Assembly (NCBI RefSeq): GCF_021800405.1
Contig: NZ_CP084550.1
Location: 4,278,001 to 4,342,000, forward strand
Reading direction: 5' to 3'
Origin: Arthrobacter sp. FW306-07-I
GTDB lineage: Bacteria > Actinomycetota > Actinomycetes > Actinomycetales > Micrococcaceae
Length of the DNA stretch: 64,000 nt
Shown in pieces: positions 27,828-36,483 of the stretch (the first letter of the stretch is position 1; the number at the start of each line of letters is the position of its first letter). Both the position numbers and the translations under genes were made by a program. The notes below the pieces were generated by a model that was given only the letters and a program-made list of their open reading frames with translations, was not told the DNA's origin and did not search any database.

Positions 27828-29120
27828 GTGAGCCACGAGACACTTGACGCTGCGGCCGGCACGCTTCCGGCAGAGGCCATTGACGCCATCGAACGTGCCG
27901 CCACCTCGGCGCCCCGGCATGAGGAACTCTTCTCCGAGCGTGCGGCAAACATCCGACAGTCGGCCGTGCGCGACGTCTTCGACATCTCCATGCGGCCTGG
28001 CCTGGTGTCCCTGGCCGGTGGAAGCCCCTACCTGCAGTCGCTGCCGCTCGACCGCCTGGCAGCGACGGCCGCCAAGATCATCGCCGAAGACGGCCTCACA
28101 GCCCTGCAGTACGGCGCCGGGCAGGGAACCGCTGAACTGCGGGCCCAGATCTGCGAGGTGATGGCCACCGAAGGCATCCTCGATGCCAAACCGGAGAACG
28201 TGGTGATCACCGCCGGTTCCCAGTCCGCACAGGACGTGGCCACCAAGCTTTTCTGCAATCCCGGCGACGTGGTGCTGGTGGAGGACCCCACCTACGTGGG
28301 CGCGTTGAACACTTTTGAGGCGTACCAGGTCCAGGTGGAGACGGTGGAAATGGACCAGTACGGCTTGGTTCCGGAACTGCTGGAGGCCCGCATCGCAGCC
28401 CTGCAGCTGGCCGGGAGGAGCATCAAGTTCCTGTACACCATCCCCAACTTCAACAACCCCTCCGGCATCACCCTGGCAAAGGAACGCCGGCAGCAGGTGG
28501 TGGATATATGTCGCCGTGCCAATATCCTGGTGCTGGAGGACAACCCCTATGGCCTGCTCCGTTTCGAGGGGGAATCCCTGGCTCCCCTCCGGGCCGCCAA
28601 CCCGGACGACGTGATCTACCTGGGCTCCTTTTCCAAGATCTTCGCTCCCGGCCTCCGCATCGGCTGGGCCCTGGTACCGGAGCACCTGCAGCGCCGCTAT
28701 TACCTTGCCGCGGAGTCCGTGACGCTCTGCCCACCTGCCCTGAACCAGATGCTGGTCTCGGCCTATCTGCGCGGGTACGACTGGAAGGGGCAGATCGAGA
28801 CCTACCGGGGGCTTTACGCCGAAAGGTGCCGGGCCATGCTGGCCGCCCTCAAGGAATTCATGCCGGCCGGAACATCCTGGACCAGTCCGCAGGGCGGCTT
28901 CTTCGTCTGGGTGACTTTGCCCGAAGGCGTCGATACCTACCCTCTGTTGCACAAGGCGATCGACGCCGGGGTGGTGTTTATCCCGGGAGCCGCCTTCACG
29001 CCGTCGGACGAGCCGTCCAACAAGCTGAGGCTCGCCTTCAGCGCCGTGCCTCCCGACGCGATCGCCGAAGGAGTGCGCCGCCTGGCGCCGGTGCTGCAGG
29101 AAGCCATCGCCGCGCTGTAG
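27828..29120 (+). CDS. PLP-dependent aminotransferase (class I/II, 2-aminoadipate type)
   Basis: A 430-residue fold-type I aminotransferase like LysN/aminoadipate transaminases and the catalytic part of MocR proteins, but without an HTH domain. Visible motifs: LQYGAGQGTAELRAQI, the NFNNPSGITL Asn-Pro segment that binds PLP, EDNPYGLLRF with the PLP-ring Asp-region Tyr, and the Schiff-base lysine in GSFSKIFAPGLRIGW. Starts with GTG 27828, apparently leaderless. Substrate unknown; aromatic, branched-chain or aminoadipate are all reported in the family. Confidence 0.9.
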   Translation: MSHETLDAAAGTLPAEAIDAIERAATSAPRHEELFSERAANIRQSAVRDVFDISMRPGLVSLAGGSPYLQSLPLDRLAATAAKIIAEDGLTALQYGAGQGTAELRAQICEVMATEGILDAKPENVVITAGSQSAQDVATKLFCNPGDVVLVEDPTYVGALNTFEAYQVQVETVEMDQYGLVPELLEARIAALQLAGRSIKFLYTIPNFNNPSGITLAKERRQQVVDICRRANILVLEDNPYGLLRFEGESLAPLRAANPDDVIYLGSFSKIFAPGLRIGWALVPEHLQRRYYLAAESVTLCPPALNQMLVSAYLRGYDWKGQIETYRGLYAERCRAMLAALKEFMPAGTSWTSPQGGFFVWVTLPEGVDTYPLLHKAIDAGVVFIPGAAFTPSDEPSNKLRLAFSAVPPDAIAEGVRRLAPVLQEAIAAL

Positions 29121-29164
29121 CGTAAGCCACACGAAAGCCGTAAACCGAGCAAAGGAGCATGCAT

Positions 29165-29593
29165 ATGGGTGGAATCATCGTTGTAGGGGTTGACGGCAGT
29201 GAGACCGCAAAGAAGGCGGCCGAGTCGGCCAAGGGCCTGGCAGCAGCCATGGGCGCTTCGCTGCACGTCGTATCCGCCTTCGACAGCGACCGGACTGAGG
29301 TTTTCGGCAGCGGCAGCGACCGGTGGATCGTCTCCGATGCGGATGCCGCAGAGCAGGTGGCGCGCACCGTGGCGGAATCGCTGGGCCGCGACATCACCGT
29401 GACGTACTCGGCAGCACGCGGACGGCCCGCCGACGCTTTGATCAAGGAAGCGGTCCGAATGGACGCACAGATCATCGTGGTGGGAAACCGGCGCATGCAC
29501 GGCATCGGCCGGGTACTTGGCAGCGTGGCCAACAGCGTGGCCCACAACGCTCCGTGCGACGTCTACATCGCCAACACCTACGACGCCGACTAG
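29165..29593 (+). CDS. Universal stress protein (UspA family)
   Basis: A 142-residue single-domain Usp. The first strand IIVVGVDGSETAKKA and the C-terminal ATP-binding loop GNRRMHGIGRVLGSVANSV (G-x2-G-x9-G-S type) are intact, so it likely binds ATP. The ATG at 29165 is 7-8 bases from AAGGAG and is preferred to an ATG two codons earlier, which is too close. Forms its own unit with a downstream terminator. Confidence 0.93.
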   Translation: MGGIIVVGVDGSETAKKAAESAKGLAAAMGASLHVVSAFDSDRTEVFGSGSDRWIVSDADAAEQVARTVAESLGRDITVTYSAARGRPADALIKEAVRMDAQIIVVGNRRMHGIGRVLGSVANSVAHNAPCDVYIANTYDAD

Positions 29594-29618
29594 GCCCTCC
29601 AGCCCCCGGGAGTAACCC

Positions 29619-29662
29619 CGGACACTCCCCGTGGTGGCGGACATCGCTGCGGGGGGTGTCCG
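29619..29662 (+). terminator. Hairpin after uspA-type gene
   Basis: CGGACACTCCCCG (29619-29631) pairs with CGGGGGGTGTCCG (29650-29662) with one G-T wobble; the loop is 18 bases. A short TTCTC follows. Likely terminator. Confidence 0.6.
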
Positions 29663-29768
29663 TTCTCACCGCCACATCACCGTTTCAGCTGGTGGCGCAA
29701 CGATAAAGTTGTAGGGGCCCCCAAAGGCGTGGACACTGACGATTCCACCCCCAGCGAAGGGCTCCTCC

Positions 29769-30104
29769 TTGATTACTCTGCAGCGCCGCCAGCTCGTTGG
29801 CCACGATATCCTCCTGGCCCGCCACGGCAACCACATCAGCTCCATGCGGGTGGACCGCGGCAACGACAGGGTGGTTGCGCTGCTGGACGACGGCAGCCTG
29901 GACAGCGCGCCCAACCTCATCACTCCCGGGCTTCAGCTTCCGCAGACCGTCCGCAGTGTCCTGCGCGAGGACTGGAAGCTGCTAAGCGCCTGGGCCGGCA
30001 TGGCCGCCCTGATGGGGGTCCTCATGACCGGCGCTGCGGTCGCCCTGGGAGCCACTGCCGATCCGGCGGTCATTGACGCCCTGACTGCCTACAACGCGTA
30101 CTAA
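29769..30104 (+). CDS. Small single-helix membrane protein, unknown function
   Basis: An 111-residue protein with strong G/C third-position bias, starting at TTG 29769 with GAAGGG 8 bases upstream. Residues 1-72 are soluble and charged, then a hydrophobic helix (LLSAWAGMAALMGVLMTGAAVALGA, split about 73-97) near the C-terminus. I do not recognise the family. No signal peptide, so the N-terminal part would be cytoplasmic if the helix is a tail anchor. Confidence 0.6.
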   Translation: MITLQRRQLVGHDILLARHGNHISSMRVDRGNDRVVALLDDGSLDSAPNLITPGLQLPQTVRSVLREDWKLLSAWAGMAALMGVLMTGAAVALGATADPAVIDALTAYNAY

Positions 30105-30135
30105 AGCCCCGGCGCTGCGCGTGCTGCCCGGGGCT

Positions 30136-30753
30136 TCATCCCACCAGCCAGCCCCGCAACAGCCACCAGATTCCGGCCATCACCACGCCGCCGAAGAGCG
30201 AACCGGCCACCACCTGCGCCGGCGTGTGCGCCCTTAGGACCACCCTTGACCAGCTGACCGCCGGGACCAGGAGCAGCAGCGGCGCCCACGCCGGGCCCAG
30301 CATCAGCACGGATACGACGGCGGCACAGGACATCGCCGCGGCGTGGCCACTCATTTTCCAAAACGGGCTGACCGCTGCCAGGACGGCGACTCCGCCCACC
30401 ACCGCCAGGACCATGGCCACCACACTCGGCGGGGCGTCCACGGCGTTGAGCACCAGCAAGCCGACAGCGATGCAGGCCAGTGCCATCAGGAGCACGGGCG
30501 CACGCTGCTTCCGGTCGCTGACGTGGTGATCCGTCACCTTCCCCATTCGGACCAGGACAAGCAGCACCACCAGCGGTAGCACGCACACAAAGACCGCCGC
30601 CAGCGCGCCGTAACCGATGGACCCGGGAAACCCCGCCTCCGCCAGCGGGCTGATCAGCAGCTGGAGGGAAACCACCACCGGTGGCTGGAAAACCTCAGTC
30701 AGCCATCTGGCCGTCCGGTTCTTGACCCGGATTGACCCGCCACTTACCGTCAC
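30136..30753 (-). CDS. PAP2-type phosphatase
   Basis: A 205-residue membrane phosphatase with about six helices. The three PAP2 motifs appear as DHHVSDRKQR (motif 1), SGHAAA (motif 2) and SRVVLRAHTPAQ (motif 3). In motif 3 the usual Asp of S-R-x5-H-x3-D is Gln, as in a subset of bacterial members; the catalytic histidines are kept. GTG start three bases after the bkdC stop suggests it is read with the bkd operon. Likely acts on lipid phosphates or pyrophosphates at the membrane. Confidence 0.82.
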   Translation of the reverse strand: MTVSGGSIRVKNRTARWLTEVFQPPVVVSLQLLISPLAEAGFPGSIGYGALAAVFVCVLPLVVLLVLVRMGKVTDHHVSDRKQRAPVLLMALACIAVGLLVLNAVDAPPSVVAMVLAVVGGVAVLAAVSPFWKMSGHAAAMSCAAVVSVLMLGPAWAPLLLLVPAVSWSRVVLRAHTPAQVVAGSLFGGVVMAGIWWLLRGWLVG

Positions 30754-30756
30754 CTG

Positions 30757-32241
30757 CTAGTCCAGGAGGAGCGCGGGCTCTTCCAGGATGGCCGCGACGT
30801 CGGCCATGAAGCGGGCGGACAGATCACCATCCACCACGCGATGGTCGAAGGACCCTCCAAGCGTGGTGATCCAGCGGGGAATCACCTCTCCGTCCAGGAC
30901 CCAGGGCTTCTGCTTGATGGTCCCGAACGCCACGATGGCCACCTCGCCCGGGTTGATGATGGGCGTACCCGTATCGATGCCCAGGGCGCCGATGTTGGTG
31001 ATGGTGAGCGTGCCGCCCTGCATTTCCGCTGGCTGCGTCTTCCCGGCCCTTGCGGTGGTGGCCAAGCTGTTCAGGGCCAGGGCGAGTTCCTTGAGCGACA
31101 GGTCCTGGGCGTTCTTGATGTTGGGCACCATGAGGCCGCGGGGCGTGGCTGCGGCGATGCCCAGGTTCATAAAGTGCTTGACCTGGATCTCGGCAGATCC
31201 GTCCTGGTTGTCCACCCAGGACGCGTTCACGCTGGGGTTGCGGGCTGCTGCCCAGATGACGGCCTTGGCCAGGATGAGCAGCGGCGACACCTTGACGCCC
31301 TCGAAGTCCCGGGAGGCCTTGAGCCGCTTGACGAACTCCATGGTGCGGCTGGCGTCGACGTCCACGAAGATGCTGACGTGTGGCGCCGCGAAGGCCGATT
31401 CCACCATCGCCTTCGCCGTGGCCTTGCGGACGCCCTTGACCTGGATCCGCTCCACCCGCTGGTCCTGCGGCTTTCCTGCCTTGCCCCAGAAGCCGTCCGC
31501 CTTGTCCAGTTCGGCGTCGCGCTGGGCCTGGTAGCTCACCAGGTCCTCCCGCGTCACCTCGCCACGGGAGCCGGTGGCCACGACGTCCGCCAGGTCGATG
31601 CCCAGGTCACGGGCGATCTTGCGGACCGGGGGCTTGGCCAGGACCCGGTTGACCAGGCCGGTGATGGTGCCGCCCAGGGTTGGGCGGTTGTCGACGACGG
31701 CGGGCGCGCCGGCGGACACCTCAGCGGGAGTGCGCGGCTGCACAGGCTCAACCTCGGGTGCGTTGACCGTCACGGCAGCGGCTGGTGAGGTCTTGCGCGG
31801 GCGCCGTTTGACGGCGTCGGCCTTCGGGCCGGAACCTACCAGCGGACCGCCGGCCGGGGCACCGGCGCCAGTGCCGCCGTCGTCCGTCCCCTCCGGCGCC
31901 TCATCCTGGGGGAGCTTGCCGTAGAGCGGCTGCGCCGTTCGTTGCGGCTGTGCGGGTGCTTCGGGTGCGCGCACGTCCGCGGGGGTGGGGTCGCCGGCAA
32001 CCTCGTCGCTGACGCTGATGATGGCAGTCCCGACGTCGACCGTCACCCCTTCCTGCACCAGCAGTTCGGTGACGGTCCCGGCAAACGGGGACGGCAGTTC
32101 CACGATGGACTTGGCGGTCTCGATCTCGCACAGGACGTCATTGATGGCCACGGCGTCGCCGGGCTTGACCTTCCAGGAGACGATTTCCGCTTCGGTGAGG
32201 CCCTCGCCGACGTCGGGCAGGTTGAACTTGTTCAGGGTCAT
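30757..32241 (-). CDS. bkdC: 2-oxoacid dehydrogenase E2 (dihydrolipoyl acyltransferase)
   Basis: A 494-residue acyltransferase core of a 2-oxoacid dehydrogenase complex. Domains in order: one lipoyl domain with K44 in [10 protein letters not shown], a Pro/Ala linker, an E1/E3-binding domain (about 205-245, [19 protein letters not shown]), a second linker, and the catalytic domain ending with active-site [10 protein letters not shown]. Start at ATG 32241 with GAGG upstream. With the E1 genes next door it forms a branched-chain-type (bkd) complex; the E3 gene is elsewhere. Confidence 0.92.
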   Translation of the reverse strand: MTLNKFNLPDVGEGLTEAEIVSWKVKPGDAVAINDVLCEIETAKSIVELPSPFAGTVTELLVQEGVTVDVGTAIISVSDEVAGDPTPADVRAPEAPAQPQRTAQPLYGKLPQDEAPEGTDDGGTGAGAPAGGPLVGSGPKADAVKRRPRKTSPAAAVTVNAPEVEPVQPRTPAEVSAGAPAVVDNRPTLGGTITGLVNRVLAKPPVRKIARDLGIDLADVVATGSRGEVTREDLVSYQAQRDAELDKADGFWGKAGKPQDQRVERIQVKGVRKATAKAMVESAFAAPHVSIFVDVDASRTMEFVKRLKASRDFEGVKVSPLLILAKAVIWAAARNPSVNASWVDNQDGSAEIQVKHFMNLGIAAATPRGLMVPNIKNAQDLSLKELALALNSLATTARAGKTQPAEMQGGTLTITNIGALGIDTGTPIINPGEVAIVAFGTIKQKPWVLDGEVIPRWITTLGGSFDHRVVDGDLSARFMADVAAILEEPALLLD

Positions 32242-32248
32242 GGTGTCC

Positions 32249-33229
32249 TCAGTAGGAGAGGGCGCGGTCCAGCGCCTCCAGGATGCGGTCGATGTCCGGA
32301 AGGTAGTCTTCCTCCACCTTGGCAACGGGGTACGGCATGTGGAATCCGCCCACACGGATCACCGGGGATTCGAGCGAGTGGAAGGCCCGTTCGCTGATGC
32401 GGGCGGCGATTTCGCCGCCGATTCCGCCGAACGTGGGTGCCTCGTGCGCCACGATCAGCCGGCCGGTCTTTTTCACGGACGCGGTGACGGTGTCGAAGTC
32501 GATCGGCGAAATGGAGCGCAGGTCGATGACCTCAACGCTGCGGCCGTCCTCTTCTGCTGCGTTGGCGGCGGCCAGGGCCACGGGAACCAGGGGGCCGTAG
32601 GCCACGACGGTGGCGTCGGTCCCTTCACGGAGCACATGTGCCTTGAACGGGTCTTCGGCGGGGCCCGGCGCCTGGACATCCACGTCCCCCTTGAGCCAGT
32701 AGCGGCGCTTGGGTTCGAAGATGATCACCGGGTCCTGGCACTGCACGGCCTGCTGGACCATCCAGTAGGCGTCATGCGGGTTGGAGGGGGTGATGATCCG
32801 CAGTCCCGCCGTATGGGCGAACAGGGCCTCGGGGGACTCCGAGTGGTGCTCCACCGAGCCGATGCCACCGCCGTAGGGAATGCGGATGACCACCGGAACG
32901 GTGAGGCTGCCGTTGCTGCGGGCGTGCATCTTGGCCAGCTGCGTGGTGATCTGGTTGAAGCCGGGGAATACGAAGCCGTCGAACTGGATTTCGCAGACGG
33001 GGCTGTAGCCGCGCAGGGCCAGGCCGATGGCGGTGCCGATGATGCCGGACTCCGCCAGCGGAGTGTCCACCACGCGGTCCGGGCCGAACTCGCCGATCAG
33101 CCCGTCGGTGACCCGGTAGACGCCGCCCAGGGGGCCGATGTCCTCGCCCATGAGCAGCGATTTGGGGTTGGCGGCGAGGGTGGCGCGAAGGCCCTCGTTG
33201 ATGGCCTTCGCGATGGTCATGGTGGTCAT
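32249..33229 (-). CDS. bkdB: 2-oxoacid dehydrogenase E1 component, beta subunit
   Basis: A 326-residue beta subunit of the thiamine diphosphate-dependent E1. Typical segments: [34 protein letters not shown] with the Glu that contacts the cofactor, [12 protein letters not shown], and [21 protein letters not shown] 33229 shares a base with the stop of the alpha subunit gene (TGATG), ensuring equal synthesis. Seven bases separate it from bkdC. Confidence 0.94.
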   Translation of the reverse strand: MTTMTIAKAINEGLRATLAANPKSLLMGEDIGPLGGVYRVTDGLIGEFGPDRVVDTPLAESGIIGTAIGLALRGYSPVCEIQFDGFVFPGFNQITTQLAKMHARSNGSLTVPVVIRIPYGGGIGSVEHHSESPEALFAHTAGLRIITPSNPHDAYWMVQQAVQCQDPVIIFEPKRRYWLKGDVDVQAPGPAEDPFKAHVLREGTDATVVAYGPLVPVALAAANAAEEDGRSVEVIDLRSISPIDFDTVTASVKKTGRLIVAHEAPTFGGIGGEIAARISERAFHSLESPVIRVGGFHMPYPVAKVEEDYLPDIDRILEALDRALSY

Positions 33230-34458
33230 CAGTGGCCTGCCTTTGCTGCCTGCCCGGCGGATTCTTCCTCGCCGGCAAATCCTGCGCTGTATTCCTCGAA
33301 CCACGCCAGTTCCTCCGCCACCAGCGGGTGCGCTTCGGCGTAGACGTTGGCGAAGGCCGTCCGGATGTCCGGGTTTTCAAGATCATGGGCGGTGCGTCGG
33401 ACATACGCAGCCAGCTCGTCGCCGTCGGACTTCACCTTTGCGAAGTAGGCGTCGTCGGCCAGGCCTTCGGCGCGCAGGTACTTTTCGAGCCGGGCCAGCG
33501 GGTCCTTGGCGCGCCAGGCGTCCTCTTCGTCGGAGTGCCGGTACTTGGTGGGATCGTCCGCGGTGGTGTGCGCACCCACCCGGTAGGTGAAGGCCTCGAT
33601 CAGGACCGGGCCCTTGCCCTGGCGTGCGTGCTCAAGCGCCCACTCGGTGACCGCGTGTACAGCGACCACGTCATTGCCGTCCACCCGGATGCCGGGAAAA
33701 CCGTAGCCCTTGGCACGGTTGGAGAGCGGCACGCGGGTCTGGACGTTGGTGGGCACGGAGATGGCCCAGTGGTTGTTCTGGCAGAAGAACACCACGGGAG
33801 CCTTGTAGGAGGAGGCGAACACCATCGATTCGTGGACATCGCCCTCGGAGCTGGCACCGTCGCCGAAGTAAGCGATGACGGCCGCATCCGGCTGCCTTCC
33901 TGCACGGTCTGACGCCGCGAGCTTCTGGTCCCGCTGGATTCCCATGGCGTAGCCGACGGCATGCAGGGTCTGCGCGGCCAGGACCAGGGTGTACAGGTGG
34001 AAGTTGGTGTCCTTGGGATTCCAGCCACCGTTGGAAACCCCGCGGAACTGGCGCAGGAGTTCTGCCAGGTCCACGTTGCGGGTGAGCGCTACGCCGTGTT
34101 CCCGGTAGGTGGGAAAGATGTAGTCCTGCGGCTGGCTGGCCCTGCCCGAGCCGATCTGTGCTGCCTCCTGGCCGGTAAGCGGGACCCACAATGCCAGCTG
34201 CCCTTGGCGCTGGAGGGCGGTGGCTTCGACGTCGAACCTGCGGATGGCGGCCATGTCGGCGTAGAGGCCGCGGAGGTCCTCCGGGGTGAGTTTGTCCGCG
34301 TACTCACTGAAGACCGGATCGGCGCCCAGCTTTCCGTCGGGGCCCAGCAACTGCACCATCTGGGCAGGGGGCTCTCCCATGACGGCCTCAGCATCGGCCT
34401 CGCGCTGGTCGTCTACAGCTGTTCCGTCGAACTCGGTGGAAGGCAGATGAGTGCCCAT
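33229..34458 (-). CDS. bkdA: 2-oxoacid dehydrogenase E1 component, alpha subunit
   Basis: A 409-residue alpha subunit. The thiamine diphosphate motif runs from FGDGASSEGDVHESMVFASS to FFCQNNHWAISVP, and the phosphorylation-loop region GAHTTADDPTKYR is standard. The overall pattern (LQRQGQLALW, GQEAAQIGS, HTTADDPT) matches mycobacterial BkdA better than pyruvate dehydrogenase alpha subunits, so oxidation of branched-chain 2-oxoacids is the favoured role; pyruvate is a possible alternative. First gene of the operon, downstream of a 38-bp dyad. Confidence 0.93.
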   Translation of the reverse strand: MGTHLPSTEFDGTAVDDQREADAEAVMGEPPAQMVQLLGPDGKLGADPVFSEYADKLTPEDLRGLYADMAAIRRFDVEATALQRQGQLALWVPLTGQEAAQIGSGRASQPQDYIFPTYREHGVALTRNVDLAELLRQFRGVSNGGWNPKDTNFHLYTLVLAAQTLHAVGYAMGIQRDQKLAASDRAGRQPDAAVIAYFGDGASSEGDVHESMVFASSYKAPVVFFCQNNHWAISVPTNVQTRVPLSNRAKGYGFPGIRVDGNDVVAVHAVTEWALEHARQGKGPVLIEAFTYRVGAHTTADDPTKYRHSDEEDAWRAKDPLARLEKYLRAEGLADDAYFAKVKSDGDELAAYVRRTAHDLENPDIRTAFANVYAEAHPLVAEELAWFEEYSAGFAGEEESAGQAAKAGH

Positions 34459-34507
34459 ACCGTCTCCTTGCCTGCCGCATCCGGATGCAATGCGATGTCG
34501 TGAGGAT

Positions 34508-34545
34508 ATATGCCTTACAAGGAATACATTCCTCTTACGGCATAT
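34508..34545. promoter_or_regulatory. 38-bp dyad in the bkd promoter region
   Basis: ATATGCC (34508-34514) with GGCATAT (34539-34545) and AGGAAT (34520-34525) with ATTCCT (34528-34533) build an 18+18 dyad with three mismatches around a 2-base centre. TTAC/GTAAG half-sites recur nearby (34515, 34535, 34553, 34577). Strikingly AT-rich for this genome. A likely binding site for an Lrp/AsnC-type regulator, the class that controls bkd operons in other bacteria; the regulator gene is not in the window. Confidence 0.55.
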
Positions 34546-34607
34546 ACATTGGCTTACTGATCCTAACTTTATCTGCGGTAAGTAGCTGGAGGGCTACTTG
34601 TTAAGCG

Positions 34608-35726
34608 CTAGGAACTTGCTGGCGCCTTTGTATAGTCGGCACACAATTGGAGGAACCGGGAGTTTGCCTCGGGTTCCCCGATGCTGACCCTGACGCCTTC
34701 CCCGGCGAATGCCCGCACGGACAGGGCCCGGGTGCCCGCGAACTCCGCAAAGGCTGTGCTTTCAGCGCCAAGGGCAAGCCACACAAAGTTGCCCTGGGCA
34801 TCGGGAACCGCCCATCCCAGCTCCCGGAGGCCGGCCAGGACCCGTGTCCGCTCGGCCACGAGCTTTTGTACCCTTTCCACAACCTGGGAGTAATTCTCCA
34901 GGGAAACAATTGCCGCTTTTTCGGCAATTTGGGACACGGCAAAGGGTGTGGCGGCGACCCGAAGGTACTGGGTCAGTTCCGGATGGGAGACGCTGTAGCC
35001 AACGCGAAGTCCGGCCAGGCCATGTGCCTTGGAGAACGTCCGGAGCACCACAACGTTGGGGTATTTGCGGTAAAGCGAGATCCCGTCCACTGCATCCTCC
35101 GCCCGGACGAACTCCTGGTAGGCCTCATCGATAACCACCACGACGTCGGCCGGGACGGACCGGATGAAGGCCTCCGTTTCAGCCGCGGTAAGGGCGGGGC
35201 CGGTGGGGTTGTTGGGCGTGCAGAGCAGGATCACCTTGGTGCGGGCACTCACGGCGGCCGCCATGGCTGCGAGGTCGTGCCGTCCGTCGGCTGTCACGGG
35301 GATCCGTACGCTCTCGGCGCCTGCCAGGCCCACGCTGATGGGGTACGCCTCAAAGGAGCGCCACGCGTAAATGACTTCGTCAGCCTTGCCGTCATCGTTC
35401 TGGCCGGCAAAGGCGGCCAGGATCTGGTTCAACGCGCCCAGGCTTCCAGCTCCGGTCACGATGTCCTCGGCAGGCACATCAAGGAACTCTTCGAGCGCGG
35501 CACGGAGCTTGCTGCTCAGGGGATCCGGGTAGCGGTTGACGTCCTTCTGGTTGGCGATGGCGTCCAGCACGGCCGGAATCGGCGGGAGCGGGTTTTCGTT
35601 GGAGGACAGCTTGTAGCTGGCCAGTCCGTTGACCGCGGCCGGCGGCTTTCCGGCGGCGTAGCGGGGCAGCCGGTCCAGCACCGGGCGCGGCGTGATTCCG
35701 CCCGCCCTGGTCTCAGATGAAGTCAT
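34608..35726 (-). CDS. hisC: Histidinol-phosphate / aromatic aminotransferase
   Basis: A 372-residue PLP enzyme of the HisC family. Visible are YKLSSNENPLPP at the N-terminus, RYPDPLSSKL, PNNPTGPALT, DEAYQEF and the PLP lysine in TFSKAHGLAGLRVGY. This branch covers histidinol-phosphate transaminase and the aromatic aminotransferase Pat of actinobacteria. It is not in a his operon, and it sits directly before bkdA, so a role in aromatic or branched amino acid turnover is as likely as histidine synthesis. Confidence 0.88.
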   Translation of the reverse strand: MTSSETRAGGITPRPVLDRLPRYAAGKPPAAVNGLASYKLSSNENPLPPIPAVLDAIANQKDVNRYPDPLSSKLRAALEEFLDVPAEDIVTGAGSLGALNQILAAFAGQNDDGKADEVIYAWRSFEAYPISVGLAGAESVRIPVTADGRHDLAAMAAAVSARTKVILLCTPNNPTGPALTAAETEAFIRSVPADVVVVIDEAYQEFVRAEDAVDGISLYRKYPNVVVLRTFSKAHGLAGLRVGYSVSHPELTQYLRVAATPFAVSQIAEKAAIVSLENYSQVVERVQKLVAERTRVLAGLRELGWAVPDAQGNFVWLALGAESTAFAEFAGTRALSVRAFAGEGVRVSIGEPEANSRFLQLCADYTKAPASS

Positions 35727-35829
35727 GGCCCCTAGCCTACTTCGAGGCCCTCAAGGGTTCCGGGGAACGAACGGCAGAAATTCAGGCCGCCGCCAGTCGC
35801 CCGGAGGGACGGTATGGAAGCATGGTGCC

Positions 35830-36255
35830 ATGGGTTCCTTCATCCTTCGGATCGTGGTTAATGCTGCCGGCCTCTGGATCGCCAACTGGATCCTGCCGGG
35901 CATGGACATCACCAGCACCGGGGCGTCCGCTGCGGTGGCCAGAACCGGCATCTCCCAGGACCCCGGAATCATCGGGATTGTCCTCGCCTACCTCTTCATC
36001 GGCCTCATCTTCGGCCTGGTGAACGCTTTTGTCCGGCCGCTGGTCAGCTTTCTTGCACTGCCCATCACCATCCTGACGCTTGGCCTGTTCGCCATCGTCA
36101 TCAATGCCGCCATGCTCTACCTGACGGCATGGATCAGCAGCTATACGTCCGTGCAACTCACCATCGATTCCTTCTTCTGGACCGCGGTGTTCGCCGTGAT
36201 CATCATCGCCCTGGTCTCGCTGGTGGCAGGGCTGCTGCCCGGCGGACGGCGCTGA
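35830..36255 (+). CDS. Phage holin family 4 / YvlD-like membrane protein
   Basis: A 141-residue protein with four membrane helices, starting FILRIVVNAAGLWIANWILPG. The pattern (YLFIGLIFGLVNAFVRPLVSF, LTLGLFAIVINAAMLYLTAW) fits the family often named phage holin family protein or YvlD, found in chromosomes without phage. Divergent from hisC. No lysis gene adjoins, so a housekeeping membrane role is more likely than phage lysis. Confidence 0.8.
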   Translation: MGSFILRIVVNAAGLWIANWILPGMDITSTGASAAVARTGISQDPGIIGIVLAYLFIGLIFGLVNAFVRPLVSFLALPITILTLGLFAIVINAAMLYLTAWISSYTSVQLTIDSFFWTAVFAVIIIALVSLVAGLLPGGRR

Positions 36256-36432
36256 CGTCCGCCGGGTGACCTGCCGCCCTGGCGGCGCCCGCGGACCGGC
36301 CGGGATTCATCCACCCAAGTAGGAGTGCCCGCGGAACCATGTACCTAACAGTGCCTTCCCCCGTGCCGGTTCCCAAAAGACCAGTACCAGCCACCCATGA
36401 CCCCCGTGGCGCCGGCCTTTTAGGCTGCGAAC

Positions 36433-36451
36433 CGGGCCGCAAGAAGGCCCG
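36433..36451 (+). terminator. Small GC hairpin upstream of secreted GH25-like gene
   Basis: CGGGCC (36433-36438) and GGCCCG (36446-36451) with a 7-base loop, then TTGGTG. It could weakly terminate transcription from the holin-like gene or fold in the leader of the next gene. Confidence 0.3.
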
Positions 36452-36483
36452 TTGGTGTCAGTTCCGGAACATGGGGGCCAAAG

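Noticed and set aside
35830..36255. Prophage remnant around the holin-like gene
   Set aside because: No lysin, integrase, attachment-site repeat or other phage gene; the family is common as a chromosomal membrane protein.
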